The notes under the pieces: generated by a model
The model's input: only the letters and a program-made list of their open reading frames with translations
What the model was told of the DNA's origin: nothing
Databases searched by the model: none
Made by a program: the position numbers and the translations under genes
Part shown: one piece after another, positions 1 through 7,045 of the stretch
Layout: each line of letters starts with the position of its first letter
Position numbering within the stretch: the first letter of the stretch is position 1
NCBI GenBank assembly: GCA_030528545.1
Contig: JAUMYR010000052.1
Coordinates: forward strand, 2,075 to 16,928
DNA length: 14,854 nt
DNA from: Propionibacteriaceae bacterium
Lineage (GTDB): Bacteria > Actinomycetota > Actinomycetes > Propionibacteriales > Propionibacteriaceae
Direction of reading: 5' to 3'

Positions 1-722
1 AGGCCGAGCCCCGCGTTGTTGAAGGCGATGGCGGCGAGGCAGGACGCATTATGCATCCTCTCCCGGGCCTTCAGGTCACAGCCTTGGGCATAGCATCGGG
101 GCAGGGCGTCGAAGGAGAGCTGGATGGACTTCTCCGCGCAGGCGTCGGTGAAATCGTTGGCCCCGGTTGAAGCATAGGCCTCGATCGCGTGGGTGACGGC
201 GTCCATACCGGAATAGGCGGTCAGGCGTGGCGGCGAACTCGCCACCATCGCCGGGTCCAGGATCGCCATCGCCGGGATCAGGCTGGGGGAGATCAGTGGC
301 ACTTTGACCTGGTTCTCCTCGTCGGTCACCACCGAGAAGGAGGTCACCTCCGAGCCTGAACCGCTGGTGGTCGGGATCGCGACGATGCCGTGCTGGGCAC
401 CTCCTCCCGACGCTATCGCCATGTGGTGCATCGCCTTAGCGGCGTCGATCACCGAACCGCCGCCGAAGGCCACCACGACATCAGGCGCGCAGTCGAGGTA
501 GGCCATCACTCCGTGGGCGACGCCGGTGGCGCTGGGATCGGGCTGGACATCGAGGTATTCCGTCACCGGCCCGTCGAACCGGGAGCGGACCTCCTGATAA
601 GCCGCGGTCTGGGCGAGTTTTTCGTCGGAGACCAGGAACACCCGCTCCTGACGATGCTGCTCTAGCGCGTCGAGAGCGCCTGCTCCCATTCGGATGAGGG
701 TGGATAACCGGAAATCAGCCAT
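1..722 (-). CDS. pduQ: PduQ, iron-dependent 1-propanol dehydrogenase (partial, C-terminus beyond left edge)
   Basis: This is the N-terminal 240 residues of a group III (iron-containing) alcohol dehydrogenase, which reduces propionaldehyde to 1-propanol and regenerates NAD+ for PduP. The translation begins MADFRLSTLIRMGAGAL. It shows the dinucleotide-binding GGGSVID (residues 87-93), the TTSGSGSEVT stretch (118-127), and GMDAVTHAIEAY (172-183), whose D174 and H178 are the first two metal ligands of the family. The remaining two histidine ligands lie past the window edge, so an intact active site cannot be confirmed. The ATG at 722-720 overlaps the end of the pocR gene by 8 bp, giving translational coupling. 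In Salmonella, pduQ follows pduP in the main operon; here it sits in the divergent regulator unit. The PduQ assignment rests on family plus context, because other iron ADHs look alike. Confidence 0.88.
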   Translation of the reverse strand, partial: MADFRLSTLIRMGAGALDALEQHRQERVFLVSDEKLAQTAAYQEVRSRFDGPVTEYLDVQPDPSATGVAHGVMAYLDCAPDVVVAFGGGSVIDAAKAMHHMAIASGGGAQHGIVAIPTTSGSGSEVTSFSVVTDEENQVKVPLISPSLIPAMAILDPAMVASSPPRLTAYSGMDAVTHAIEAYASTGANDFTDACAEKSIQLSFDALPRCYAQGCDLKARERMHNASCLAAIAFNNAGLG

Positions 723-2064
723 GGTGGACCGCCATCTGTGTTCGTCGATACTCACTGGGGGTGACGCCTACCTGCTGCTTGAAGGCGCGGGAGAAGTAAT
801 TGTGGGGGCGGAAATCCAACTCGGCCGCGATGCGCAGCACCGGCTTGGAGGTGTGGGCGAGCATGAGCTTGGCCCGTTCCAGCCGTTTGCCGGTGACGTA
901 GCTGATGAAACTCTGCCCGGTACGTTCCTTGAATTTCCGCGACAGGTGGGATTCCGAGACCATGAGATAGTCCGCGGCCTTGCGCAGGGTCAGGAAGCTC
1001 GTGGGGTTCTTCTCGATCTCATTGAGCAGGGACGTGATGTTCCGGTCGGTGCGCTCAAGCCTCGGTTCCAGCAGATTGTGTAACTGGATCAGCAGCCGCT
1101 CGCAGTAAACCTGGCATTCGTAGCGGTTCATGGGGCTCCGGCGCTGATTGCGATGACGGATCACGGTCTGGGAGATATCGCGGCCGAATTGCACCGCCTC
1201 GCTGGTGGCCAGGCCGATGAGCAGGTCCTCGAACTCGGCCAGGTCGGCGCGTTTGACCTTCTGGCTCCAGCGCGGGAACAAACCATCCAGATAGGTGCCG
1301 AGCAGGTCCAGATTCGCGGCGACATTCGCCTGCTGGATGTTGCGGGCGATGTCGGTGGCGTCCAGCCTCTTCGAGGGTGAGGTCTCGGGCTGGATCGGGA
1401 TGAGCGGAAGCGCTTTCGACCGGCCCGCCAAGAGGGGAGCCAGCACACCGTTGCTGGCCGGGTCGGTGAAAGACGGCAGCCTCCCAAGATAGGTGCCGGT
1501 CGCGGCTCGGTCGATCGTGGACAGCTGGGATCCCAGCGATTCGTTGGCCAGCTGCACGATCTCGTTAGCGGCCTGCTGGAGGCGTCCCAGGTCGACGACC
1601 TTGACCTGGTCGAACAGTTTCATGATGTGTTCCCCGGCCTGGCTCAGGTCGGAGCGGTCCATGATCTGCCGGAGGGCCTCTTGGCCGTTGTCTAACAGCA
1701 CCTGGCCGCACAGCACGGCGCCAAGGTATTGCTGCCCCCACACGATGGAGACCGAGAAATCCACCAGCCCGGCATGGCACTGGTAGACTACGGGACGTCC
1801 TTCGATAGCGCTCTGCAGCCCGCCGTGGGCATCACAGCTATAACACTGCTTGCGGATCTCGGGGTCGCGGCGCAGGAATTGGCACAGGGTGGAGAACTGG
1901 GACGCCTGAGTCACCGGCACCCCCATGGCATCCACGGTGATCATGGCTAGGCCGGTGTCGGCGGCGAACTCGTCTTGGATGCGCTGCAACTTGTCGACGT
2001 TTACCAGGGACCGCAGGTCGAGGGTATTGGCGACGCTGGGGCTCAGGATGATGTTGTTGTGCAC
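715..2064 (-). CDS. pocR: PocR-type AraC-family transcriptional regulator of the pdu locus
   Basis: This 449-residue protein is a ligand-responsive activator. Residues about 16-165 form a PocR sensory domain, with cysteines C61, C74, C77 and C96 and the YQCHAGL/GQQYLGAVLCGQ pattern typical of that family. Residues about 350-443 form a double helix-turn-helix AraC DNA-binding domain (LRKAADYLMVSESHLSRKFK, then IAAELDFRPHNYFSRAFK, then GVTPSEYRR). The middle (about 190-340) is a linker or helical region that makes it longer than Salmonella PocR (about 300 residues). The start is GTG at 2064-2062, preceded on the minus strand by GGGAGG (2074-2069) with a 4-nt gap. The gene overlaps pduV by 22 bp and pduQ by 8 bp. 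By family precedent it would sense 1,2-propanediol and activate the divergent pdu promoters. Ligand and target are inferred from context. Confidence 0.88.
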   Translation of the reverse strand: MHNNIILSPSVANTLDLRSLVNVDKLQRIQDEFAADTGLAMITVDAMGVPVTQASQFSTLCQFLRRDPEIRKQCYSCDAHGGLQSAIEGRPVVYQCHAGLVDFSVSIVWGQQYLGAVLCGQVLLDNGQEALRQIMDRSDLSQAGEHIMKLFDQVKVVDLGRLQQAANEIVQLANESLGSQLSTIDRAATGTYLGRLPSFTDPASNGVLAPLLAGRSKALPLIPIQPETSPSKRLDATDIARNIQQANVAANLDLLGTYLDGLFPRWSQKVKRADLAEFEDLLIGLATSEAVQFGRDISQTVIRHRNQRRSPMNRYECQVYCERLLIQLHNLLEPRLERTDRNITSLLNEIEKNPTSFLTLRKAADYLMVSESHLSRKFKERTGQSFISYVTGKRLERAKLMLAHTSKPVLRIAAELDFRPHNYFSRAFKQQVGVTPSEYRRTQMAVHHG

Positions 2065-2483
2065 AAGACCTCCCTCACTGCGTCGAAGCCGTGGCCAGAT
2101 ACCGAGTCCACCGTGAAGACATGCTGGGCACCGGCGAGGGTGAGCATCGCGACGGCGTCGGCGACCTGCTCAGATGAAGCCAGGTCAATCTTACTGACCA
2201 CGCCGATCACCAGGCTGGGAAAGGAGGACGCGAAACCAGGCGGGAACCGCGACTCGGTGCATACCGCGGACTGGATCAGCACCACGGCGTCGGCGTCATA
2301 GGAGGCCAGCATCAGGGCCCGCTTATAGCGTCCCAGCTCAAGGTATTCCCCCGGGGTATCGATCACCCCGTTGATGGCTTCGATGGACTGGGTCTTGGCG
2401 TAGCTGATGGGCTCGGAGTGGAGCTGCTGGCGGAAAGTCGTCTTTCCGCAGCCCACGCTGCCGACCAAGAGCACCGTCTTCAT
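2043..2483 (-). CDS. pduV: PduV, EutP/PduV-family small GTPase
   Basis: This 146-residue Ras-like P-loop NTPase is associated with the microcompartment. It has a Walker A motif GSVGCGKT (residues 8-15), a G3-like motif DTPGEYLE (42-49) that is diagnostic for the EutP/PduV family, and a G4 motif SKID (97-100) in place of the usual NKxD. PduV proteins have been linked to microcompartment positioning or movement in the cell, and the biochemical role is unsettled. The gene starts 6 bp after the pduU stop and has no clear ribosome site of its own, so coupling to pduU is likely. It overlaps the start of the regulator gene by 22 bp. Length and motifs look intact. Confidence 0.9.
   Translation of the reverse strand: MKTVLLVGSVGCGKTTFRQQLHSEPISYAKTQSIEAINGVIDTPGEYLELGRYKRALMLASYDADAVVLIQSAVCTESRFPPGFASSFPSLVIGVVSKIDLASSEQVADAVAMLTLAGAQHVFTVDSVSGHGFDAVREVLCTTTSS
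2069..2074 (-). promoter_or_regulatory. Ribosome binding site setting the GTG start of the PocR-type regulator
   Basis: Read on the minus strand this is GGGAGG, four bases before the GTG at 2064. It lies inside the 3' end of the pduV gene, so the regulator is probably translated from the same leftward message. It supports the GTG over any later in-frame start. Confidence 0.6.
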
Positions 2484-2489
2484 ACCCGG

Positions 2490-2852
2490 CTACGTCCGGG
2501 TCAGTGGGGCCGGGGTGAAGTTGAGCACGGCCCCGAGGGTCTCAACGATCCGCTCGACCGCGGATTCCACATCGGTGAGGCCCCCCACGATGAGCAGCGA
2601 GCCGGAGAACCGGTCCACGAAGGCCAGCTCGACTCCGGCGGCCTTGGTCGCGATGTCGGCGGCGATGACAGCGGCCTCACCAGGGGTAATCGTCAACACC
2701 CCGATCGCCCCACGGTTTGCTCCGGCAACCCCGATCTTGGGCAGCAGAGCCGGATCCGGGTTGGCGATGATATGGGCGAGCGTGACCTGCTTACCGGGGA
2801 CGAACTCCTGGATGATGCGTTGCTTGTCGCTCATATCCGTCGTCATCGACAT
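2490..2852 (-). CDS. pduU: PduU, circularly permuted hexameric BMC shell protein
   Basis: This is a 120-residue shell protein of the PduU/EutS type. The residues IIQEFVPGKQVTLAHIIANP, VLTITPGEAAVIAADIATKA and the C-terminal FTPAPLTRT follow the Salmonella PduU pattern. In this class the N-terminal strand forms a small beta-barrel that caps the central pore, so it is thought to be a closed or gated facet tile rather than an open channel. I chose the ATG at 2852-2850 because a GGAG lies 5 bases before it. An upstream GTG at 2882 would add ten unconserved residues, and a later ATG at 2834 has poorer spacing. It is the first gene of the leftward unit and faces pduA across the shared promoter gap. 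Confidence 0.9.
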   Translation of the reverse strand: MSMTTDMSDKQRIIQEFVPGKQVTLAHIIANPDPALLPKIGVAGANRGAIGVLTITPGEAAVIAADIATKAAGVELAFVDRFSGSLLIVGGLTDVESAVERIVETLGAVLNFTPAPLTRT

Positions 2853-2857
2853 GGTCA

Positions 2858-2861
2858 CTCC
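2858..2861 (-). promoter_or_regulatory. Ribosome binding site deciding the pduU start
   Basis: Read on the minus strand this is GGAG, five bases upstream of ATG 2852. It favours that start over the GTG at 2882 and the ATGs at 2846 and 2834. Confidence 0.6.
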
Positions 2862-3040
2862 GGTCTCAGTCTGCATGCGCACGCTGGGGGTGCGGGGCTG
2901 CGAGCCAGCCTACGGCCGAGGGATGACCGGGTCAATGGGCGCCGCTTCTGGAGATCAAATTTGTGTAACAACCGGGGCGTCTTATGTATCACATCCGTGC
3001 CTATCGTGACCTCACATGGCCGGGTACGGCGCGAGAGACG

Positions 3041-3046
3041 AAGGAG
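3041..3046 (+). promoter_or_regulatory. Ribosome binding site for pduA
   Basis: AAGGAG lies five bases before ATG 3052. It decides that start over an in-frame upstream ATG at 3016, which would add 12 residues absent from PduA relatives. Confidence 0.75.
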
Positions 3047-3051
3047 TCGAG

Positions 3052-3330
3052 ATGCAAGAAGCCCTCGGAATGGTCGAGACCAAAGGGTTTGTGGGCGCGG
3101 TCGAGGCGGCCGATGCGATGGTGAAATCTGCCAATGTTCATCTGATCGGCAGCGAGAAGATCGGGGCTGGTTTCGTCACGGTCATGGTCCGGGGCGATGT
3201 CGGCGCGGTCAAGGCCGCGACGGACGCCGGTGCGGTCGCCGCGGGCAAGGTTGGGGAACTGGTGAGCGTGCACGTGATCCCGCGCCCGCACAGCGACGTC
3301 GAGAAGATCCTTCCGGCCCAGGCGAAGTAG
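3052..3330 (+). CDS. pduA: PduA, major hexameric BMC-H shell protein
   Basis: This 92-residue single BMC-domain protein forms the flat hexamers of the shell facets, and its central pore is the proposed entry for 1,2-propanediol. The start [12 protein letters not shown], the helix [12 protein letters not shown] with the edge lysine K25, and the [15 protein letters not shown] end are canonical. The pore loop reads KIGAG (residues 36-40), whereas Salmonella PduA has KIGSG. Alanine therefore replaces the pore-lining serine (Ser40 in Salmonella numbering). The residue before the pore loop is also changed (GSEKIG instead of GYEKIG). By hand count it matches the later pduJ product at 73 of 88 aligned residues. 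It is the first gene of the rightward operon and has a strong ribosome site. Confidence 0.95.
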   Translation: MQEALGMVETKGFVGAVEAADAMVKSANVHLIGSEKIGAGFVTVMVRGDVGAVKAATDAGAVAAGKVGELVSVHVIPRPHSDVEKILPAQAK

Positions 3331-3343
3331 TCGGAGGTAGACG

Positions 3344-4120
3344 ATGTCTGAAGATCTCATCAACAAGGTCATGACAGAGGTCATGAAGAAAATGGGCCAG
3401 GACGCCCCGGCTCCAGCGGCGGGTGAGCCTCCGGCCCTCACGGAGTTTGTCGGGACCAACCCGCTGGGGGACACCATCGGGTTGGTCATCGCCAATGTCG
3501 ATCCGCAGCTGCACAAGATGATGAAGCTGGACCAGGCTTATCGCTCGATCGGCATTGTCGGTGCCCGCACCGGTGCGGGCCCGCACATTTTCGCGGCCGA
3601 CGAGGCCGTCAAGGCCACCAACAGCGAGATCCTCACGATTGAGCTGCCCCGCGACACCAAGGGCGGGGCGGGCCACGGCTCGCTGATTGTCTTCGGCGCC
3701 GAAGACGTCTCGGACGCCCGCCGTGCCGTGGAGGTCGCCCTGGGTGAGCTGGATCGCACCTTCGGCGATGTGTACGCCAATGACGCCGGACACCTGGAGT
3801 TCCAGTACACCGCCCGCGCGTCCTACGCGCTGAACAAGGCCTTCGGTGCGCCCCTGGGCAAGTCCTTCGGTATCACCGTCGGCGCTCCCGCCGCGATCGG
3901 GGTGGTCATGGCCGACACCGCGGTGAAGGCCGCGACCGTCGAGGCCGTCGGCTACGCCAGCCCTGGTGGCGGCACCTCCATGTCCAACGAGGTCATCGCC
4001 TTCCTCAGCGGCGATTCCGGAGCCGTGCGCCAGGCCATCGTCGCCGCCCGAGAGGTCGGCCTCGGGCTGCTCGGTGCGCTCGGCGGACGGCCCGCCTCGG
4101 TCACCACCCCCTATATCTAA
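3344..4120 (+). CDS. pduB: PduB, trimeric tandem-BMC (BMC-T) shell protein
   Basis: This 258-residue protein has two tandem BMC domains and assembles as pseudohexameric trimers. The body matches PduB closely from LTEFVGTNPLGDTIGLVIAN (about residues 32-51) through GARTGAGPHIFAADEAVKAT to the C-terminal PYI. Residues 2-18 (SEDLINKVMTEVMKKMG) form an amphipathic helix like the PduB N-terminus that links shell to cargo in Salmonella. The linker between this helix and the BMC body is short (about 13 residues, Pro/Ala-rich), and I find no in-frame ATG or GTG where Salmonella starts the shorter PduB' form. GGAGG at 3333-3337 lies six bases before the start. The gene lies 13 bp after pduA. Confidence 0.95.
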   Translation: MSEDLINKVMTEVMKKMGQDAPAPAAGEPPALTEFVGTNPLGDTIGLVIANVDPQLHKMMKLDQAYRSIGIVGARTGAGPHIFAADEAVKATNSEILTIELPRDTKGGAGHGSLIVFGAEDVSDARRAVEVALGELDRTFGDVYANDAGHLEFQYTARASYALNKAFGAPLGKSFGITVGAPAAIGVVMADTAVKAATVEAVGYASPGGGTSMSNEVIAFLSGDSGAVRQAIVAAREVGLGLLGALGGRPASVTTPYI

Positions 4121-4132
4121 GGCGCTGCCGCT

Positions 4133-5794
4133 ATGAGATCGAAACGATTTGAAGCACTGGATGCCCGCCCGGTCAACCAGGACGGTTTCGTCAGCGAATG
4201 GCCCGAGGTTGGCCTGATCGCGATGGACAGCCCGGCCGACCCGAAACCATCGGTCCGGGTGGAGAACGGACGCATCGTCGAACTGGACGGCAAGACCCGC
4301 GACCAGTTCGACATGCTGGACACCTTCATCGCCAACTACGGCATCAACATCGAGCGGGCCGAGGAGGCGAACCGGCTGGACTCGCTGGAGGCCGCCCGGA
4401 TGCTGGTCGATATCAACGTCCCGCGCAGCACCATCATCCCGCTCACCACGGCCATGACCCCGGCCAAGGTGACCGAGGTGGTCGGCAACATGAGCGTGCT
4501 GGAAATGATGATGGCGGTCAACAAGCTGCGCGCCCGCAAGAGCCCAGCCAACCAGTGCCACGTCACCAACGTGCTCGACCACCCGGCCCAGATCGCCGCG
4601 GACGCCGCCGAGGCCGCGCTGCGGGGCTTCGCCGAACAGGAGACCACGGTCGGGGTCGTCCGCTATGCCCCATTCAACGCGCTCAGCCTGCTGGTCGGCG
4701 CGCAGACCGGGCGTCCCGGCATCCTCACCCAGTGCGCGGTCGAGGAAGCCACCGAGCTCCAGCTCGGCATGCGCGGCCTGACCGCCTACGCCGAGACGGT
4801 CTCGGTGTACGGCACCGAAGCGGTGTTCATGGACGGCGACGACACCCCGTGGTCGAAGGCCTTCCTGGCCTCCAGCTACGCCTCCCGCGGACTGAAGATG
4901 CGCTTCACCTCGGGCACCGGCTCGGAGGTGCAGATGGGCTATGCCGAAGGCAAATCCATGCTCTACCTGGAGGCCCGCTGCCTATTCGTCACCAAGGCGG
5001 CCGGTTCCCAGGGAACCCAGAACGGCTCGGTGAGCTGCGTGGGCGTCCCGGCCGGTGTGCCTCAGGGCATCCGGGCGATCCTGGCCGAGAACCTCATCGC
5101 GATGATGCTCGACCTGGAATGCGCCTCCAGCAACGACCAGACCTTCACTCACTCGGACCTGCGGCGGGTGGCGCGCTCGCTCATGCAGTTCGTCCCCGGC
5201 ACCGACTTCATCTGCTCGGGCTATTCGGCCACCCCGAACTACGACAACATGTTCGCCGGGTCGAACTGGGACGCCGAGGACTTCGACGACTGGAACATCA
5301 TCCAGCGCGACCTGCGGGTCGACGGCGGCCTCACCCCGGTGCTGGAGGAGGACGTCATCGCGGTGCGCCGCAAGGCCGCGAAGGCGCTACAAGGGGTGTT
5401 CGCCGAACTGGGCCTCACCCCGATCACCGACGCCGAGGTCGAGGCCGTCACCTACGCCCACGGCTCCAATGACGTCCCGAAACGCAACGTGGTCGAAGAC
5501 CTCAAGGCCGCCGAAGAGATGATGAAGCGCGGGGTGACCGGCGTGGACGTGGCCAAGGCTTTGTCCCGGGCCGGTTTCGAGGACGTCGCCGAGGCGGTGT
5601 TCAACCTGCTGAAGCGCCGGGTGGCCGGTGACTACCTGCACACCTCGGCCATCTTCGACGCCGATTTCAACGTCATCTCGGCCGTCAACTACCCCAACGA
5701 CTACCACGGGCCGACGACCGGATACCAGATGTCGGATCAGCGTTGGGACCAGATCAAGGGCATCCGCCAGGCCATCAGCCCGGAAAGCATTTGA
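4133..5794 (+). CDS. pduC: PduC, adenosylcobalamin-dependent propanediol dehydratase large (alpha) subunit
   Basis: This 553-residue TIM-barrel subunit dehydrates 1,2-propanediol to propionaldehyde through a radical formed from adenosylcobalamin. The catalytic residues fall at the same numbers as in the Klebsiella diol dehydratase: Q141, H143, E170, E205, E221, Q296, S301, D335 and S362. This indicates an ungapped, full-length and probably active enzyme. There is no N-terminal targeting helix, consistent with entry into the shell through the beta and gamma subunits. The ribosome site is weak (the TAAGG at the pduB stop lies about 10 bases before the ATG), but the N-terminus MRSKRFEALDARPVNQDGF matches relatives, so the start is secure. 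Some activity on glycerol is expected from the family. The sequence favours diol over glycerol dehydratase, though this is not absolute. Confidence 0.97.
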   Translation: MRSKRFEALDARPVNQDGFVSEWPEVGLIAMDSPADPKPSVRVENGRIVELDGKTRDQFDMLDTFIANYGINIERAEEANRLDSLEAARMLVDINVPRSTIIPLTTAMTPAKVTEVVGNMSVLEMMMAVNKLRARKSPANQCHVTNVLDHPAQIAADAAEAALRGFAEQETTVGVVRYAPFNALSLLVGAQTGRPGILTQCAVEEATELQLGMRGLTAYAETVSVYGTEAVFMDGDDTPWSKAFLASSYASRGLKMRFTSGTGSEVQMGYAEGKSMLYLEARCLFVTKAAGSQGTQNGSVSCVGVPAGVPQGIRAILAENLIAMMLDLECASSNDQTFTHSDLRRVARSLMQFVPGTDFICSGYSATPNYDNMFAGSNWDAEDFDDWNIIQRDLRVDGGLTPVLEEDVIAVRRKAAKALQGVFAELGLTPITDAEVEAVTYAHGSNDVPKRNVVEDLKAAEEMMKRGVTGVDVAKALSRAGFEDVAEAVFNLLKRRVAGDYLHTSAIFDADFNVISAVNYPNDYHGPTTGYQMSDQRWDQIKGIRQAISPESI

Positions 5795-5802
5795 GGTGGG
5801 TC

Positions 5803-6504
5803 ATGACCATTGATACCAACACCATGAGGAAGCTCATCGAGCAGGTGGTCCGGGAAATGGCCGCCGAGGCCCAGGCCGGGACGCAGCCAGCTCCGGCCCC
5901 GGCGGGAGCGGCGGTACCCTCGGGCGGGGTGTCGTCCATGACGAGCACCGCCCCGGGCAAGCTGACGCTGGCCGAGACCGGCCCGGCCGAGCGAGGGACC
6001 GACCCCAAGGAGGTCGTCGTGGCGGTCTCCCCGGCGTTCAGCTCACTGATCCACGAGACCATCATCGGGTTGCCGCACGCGGCGGTGCTCAAGGAGATCT
6101 CGGCCGGAATCGAGGAAGAGGGCCTGAAGTTCCGCTTCGTCAAGGTCTATCGCACCGCCGACGTCGGGTTCATCGCTCACGAGGCGGCCAAGCTGTCCGG
6201 TTCGGGCATCGGGGTCGGCCTCCAGTCGCGGGGCACCACGGTCATCCACCAGAAGGACCTGCCCCCACTGTCCAACGTCGAGCTGTTCAGCCAGTCCCCG
6301 CTGATCGACCTGGAAACCTTCCGCGCCATCGGGAAGAACGCGGCGAAATACGCCAAGGGAGAATCCCCAGAGCCCGTGCCGATCCGCAACGACCAGATGG
6401 CTCGCCCGAAGTACCAGGCGATCGCTGCCCTGTTGCACAACAAGGAGACGAACGTGTGCGACCTCAACAAGAAGACCCAGTCCCTTCGGGTTTCCCAGGC
6501 GTAG
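5803..6504 (+). CDS. pduD: PduD, propanediol dehydratase medium (beta) subunit
   Basis: This 233-residue beta subunit contributes to the cobalamin-binding face of the dehydratase. Residues about 6-20 (NTMRKLIEQVVREMA) form an amphipathic encapsulation helix, followed by an Ala/Pro/Gly-rich linker (about 21-60) and the folded core starting near PKEVVVAVSPAFSS. Conserved stretches include GIGVGLQSRGTTVIHQKDLPPLSNVELFSQSPL. It is slightly longer than the 224-residue Salmonella protein because of the linker. I chose the ATG at 5803 since an upstream in-frame start at 5743 would lie inside pduC and adds unrelated residues. It starts 8 bp after pduC, and GAGGTG at the pduC stop probably serves as ribosome site. 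Confidence 0.95.
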   Translation: MTIDTNTMRKLIEQVVREMAAEAQAGTQPAPAPAGAAVPSGGVSSMTSTAPGKLTLAETGPAERGTDPKEVVVAVSPAFSSLIHETIIGLPHAAVLKEISAGIEEEGLKFRFVKVYRTADVGFIAHEAAKLSGSGIGVGLQSRGTTVIHQKDLPPLSNVELFSQSPLIDLETFRAIGKNAAKYAKGESPEPVPIRNDQMARPKYQAIAALLHNKETNVCDLNKKTQSLRVSQA

Positions 6505-6514
6505 GAGCGGAACC

Positions 6515-7036
6515 ATGGACCAAGAACAGCTAGTCCGCCAGATCATGGCCGAGGTGATGCGCACCCTCGGCAACGAGACGGTCACCTTCGATCAGGCCCC
6601 GGCCGCACCTGCGGGGCCCGCGTCCACGGTCGGGCGCGAGCACTACCCGCTCGCTGAGAAACACCCGGAGATGATCCACACCAACACCGGCAAGGCGCTG
6701 TCCAGCCTCACCTTCGACAAGGTGAAATCGGGTGAGCTGAAGCCCGAGGACTTCCGGATCTCCTCGGCGACGCTGGAGTTGCAGGCCCAGGTCGCCGAGG
6801 ACGCGGGGCGACCGACACTGGCCCGCAACCTGCGCCGCGCGGCTGAACTGGTGGCGGTCCCGGATGAACGGCTCCTGTCGATCTACAACGCGCTGCGTCC
6901 CTACCGCTCCACCAAGGCCGAGCTCTACGACATCGCCGCCGAACTGGAGGGCAGCTACGGGGCCGCGGTGAGCGCCGGGTTCGTCCGCGAGGCCGCCGAC
7001 GTCTACGAGGCGCGGGGACGCCTCCGGCAGGACTGA
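6515..7036 (+). CDS. pduE: PduE, propanediol dehydratase small (gamma) subunit
   Basis: This 173-residue gamma subunit completes the (alpha-beta-gamma)2 dehydratase. Its length matches the usual PduE. The N-terminus MDQEQLVRQIMAEVMRTLG is an amphipathic helix resembling the PduD targeting helix. After a short linker come YPLAEKHPEMIHTNTGK, LTFDKVKSGELKPEDFRISS and ALRPYRSTKAELYDIAAELE, all typical of the family. GGAGCGG (6504-6510) precedes the ATG. It sits 10 bp after pduD and 9 bp before pduG. Confidence 0.95.
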   Translation: MDQEQLVRQIMAEVMRTLGNETVTFDQAPAAPAGPASTVGREHYPLAEKHPEMIHTNTGKALSSLTFDKVKSGELKPEDFRISSATLELQAQVAEDAGRPTLARNLRRAAELVAVPDERLLSIYNALRPYRSTKAELYDIAAELEGSYGAAVSAGFVREAADVYEARGRLRQD

Positions 7037-7045
7037 GGGGCGACG

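Larger units (their letters stand above)
2853..3051. promoter_or_regulatory. Divergent pduU/pduA promoter and operator region
   Basis: This 199-bp gap is the only sizeable non-coding DNA in the window and must carry the start signals for both units. It includes an AT-richer island (about 2953-2994) that stands out from the GC-rich surroundings. Within it are the palindrome TTGT-gta-ACAA (2961-2971) and a TCACAT hexamer at 2989-2994 that recurs at 3012-3017, a 23-bp offset. Such spaced direct repeats are compatible with an AraC-family activator. A weak rightward sigma70-like pair (TTGTGT 2961-2966, TATGTA 2983-2988, 16-bp spacer) can be drawn but is far from consensus. The binding sites are unproven; promoter function of the region is inferred from gene orientation. 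No cobalamin riboswitch was recognised. Confidence 0.6.

Noticed and set aside
2853..2882. An N-terminal extension of pduU from a GTG at 2882
   Set aside because: It adds ten unconserved residues and has no ribosome site, unlike the ATG at 2852.
2853..3051. An adenosylcobalamin riboswitch ahead of either unit
   Set aside because: I could not find a recognisable B12-box or the expected stem pattern, and the gap is short for a full cobalamin riboswitch plus promoter on either strand.
3209..4582. A 457-codon minus-strand frame opposite pduA, pduB and pduC
   Set aside because: Same GC-driven shadow pattern, spanning three real gene junctions with no domain signature.
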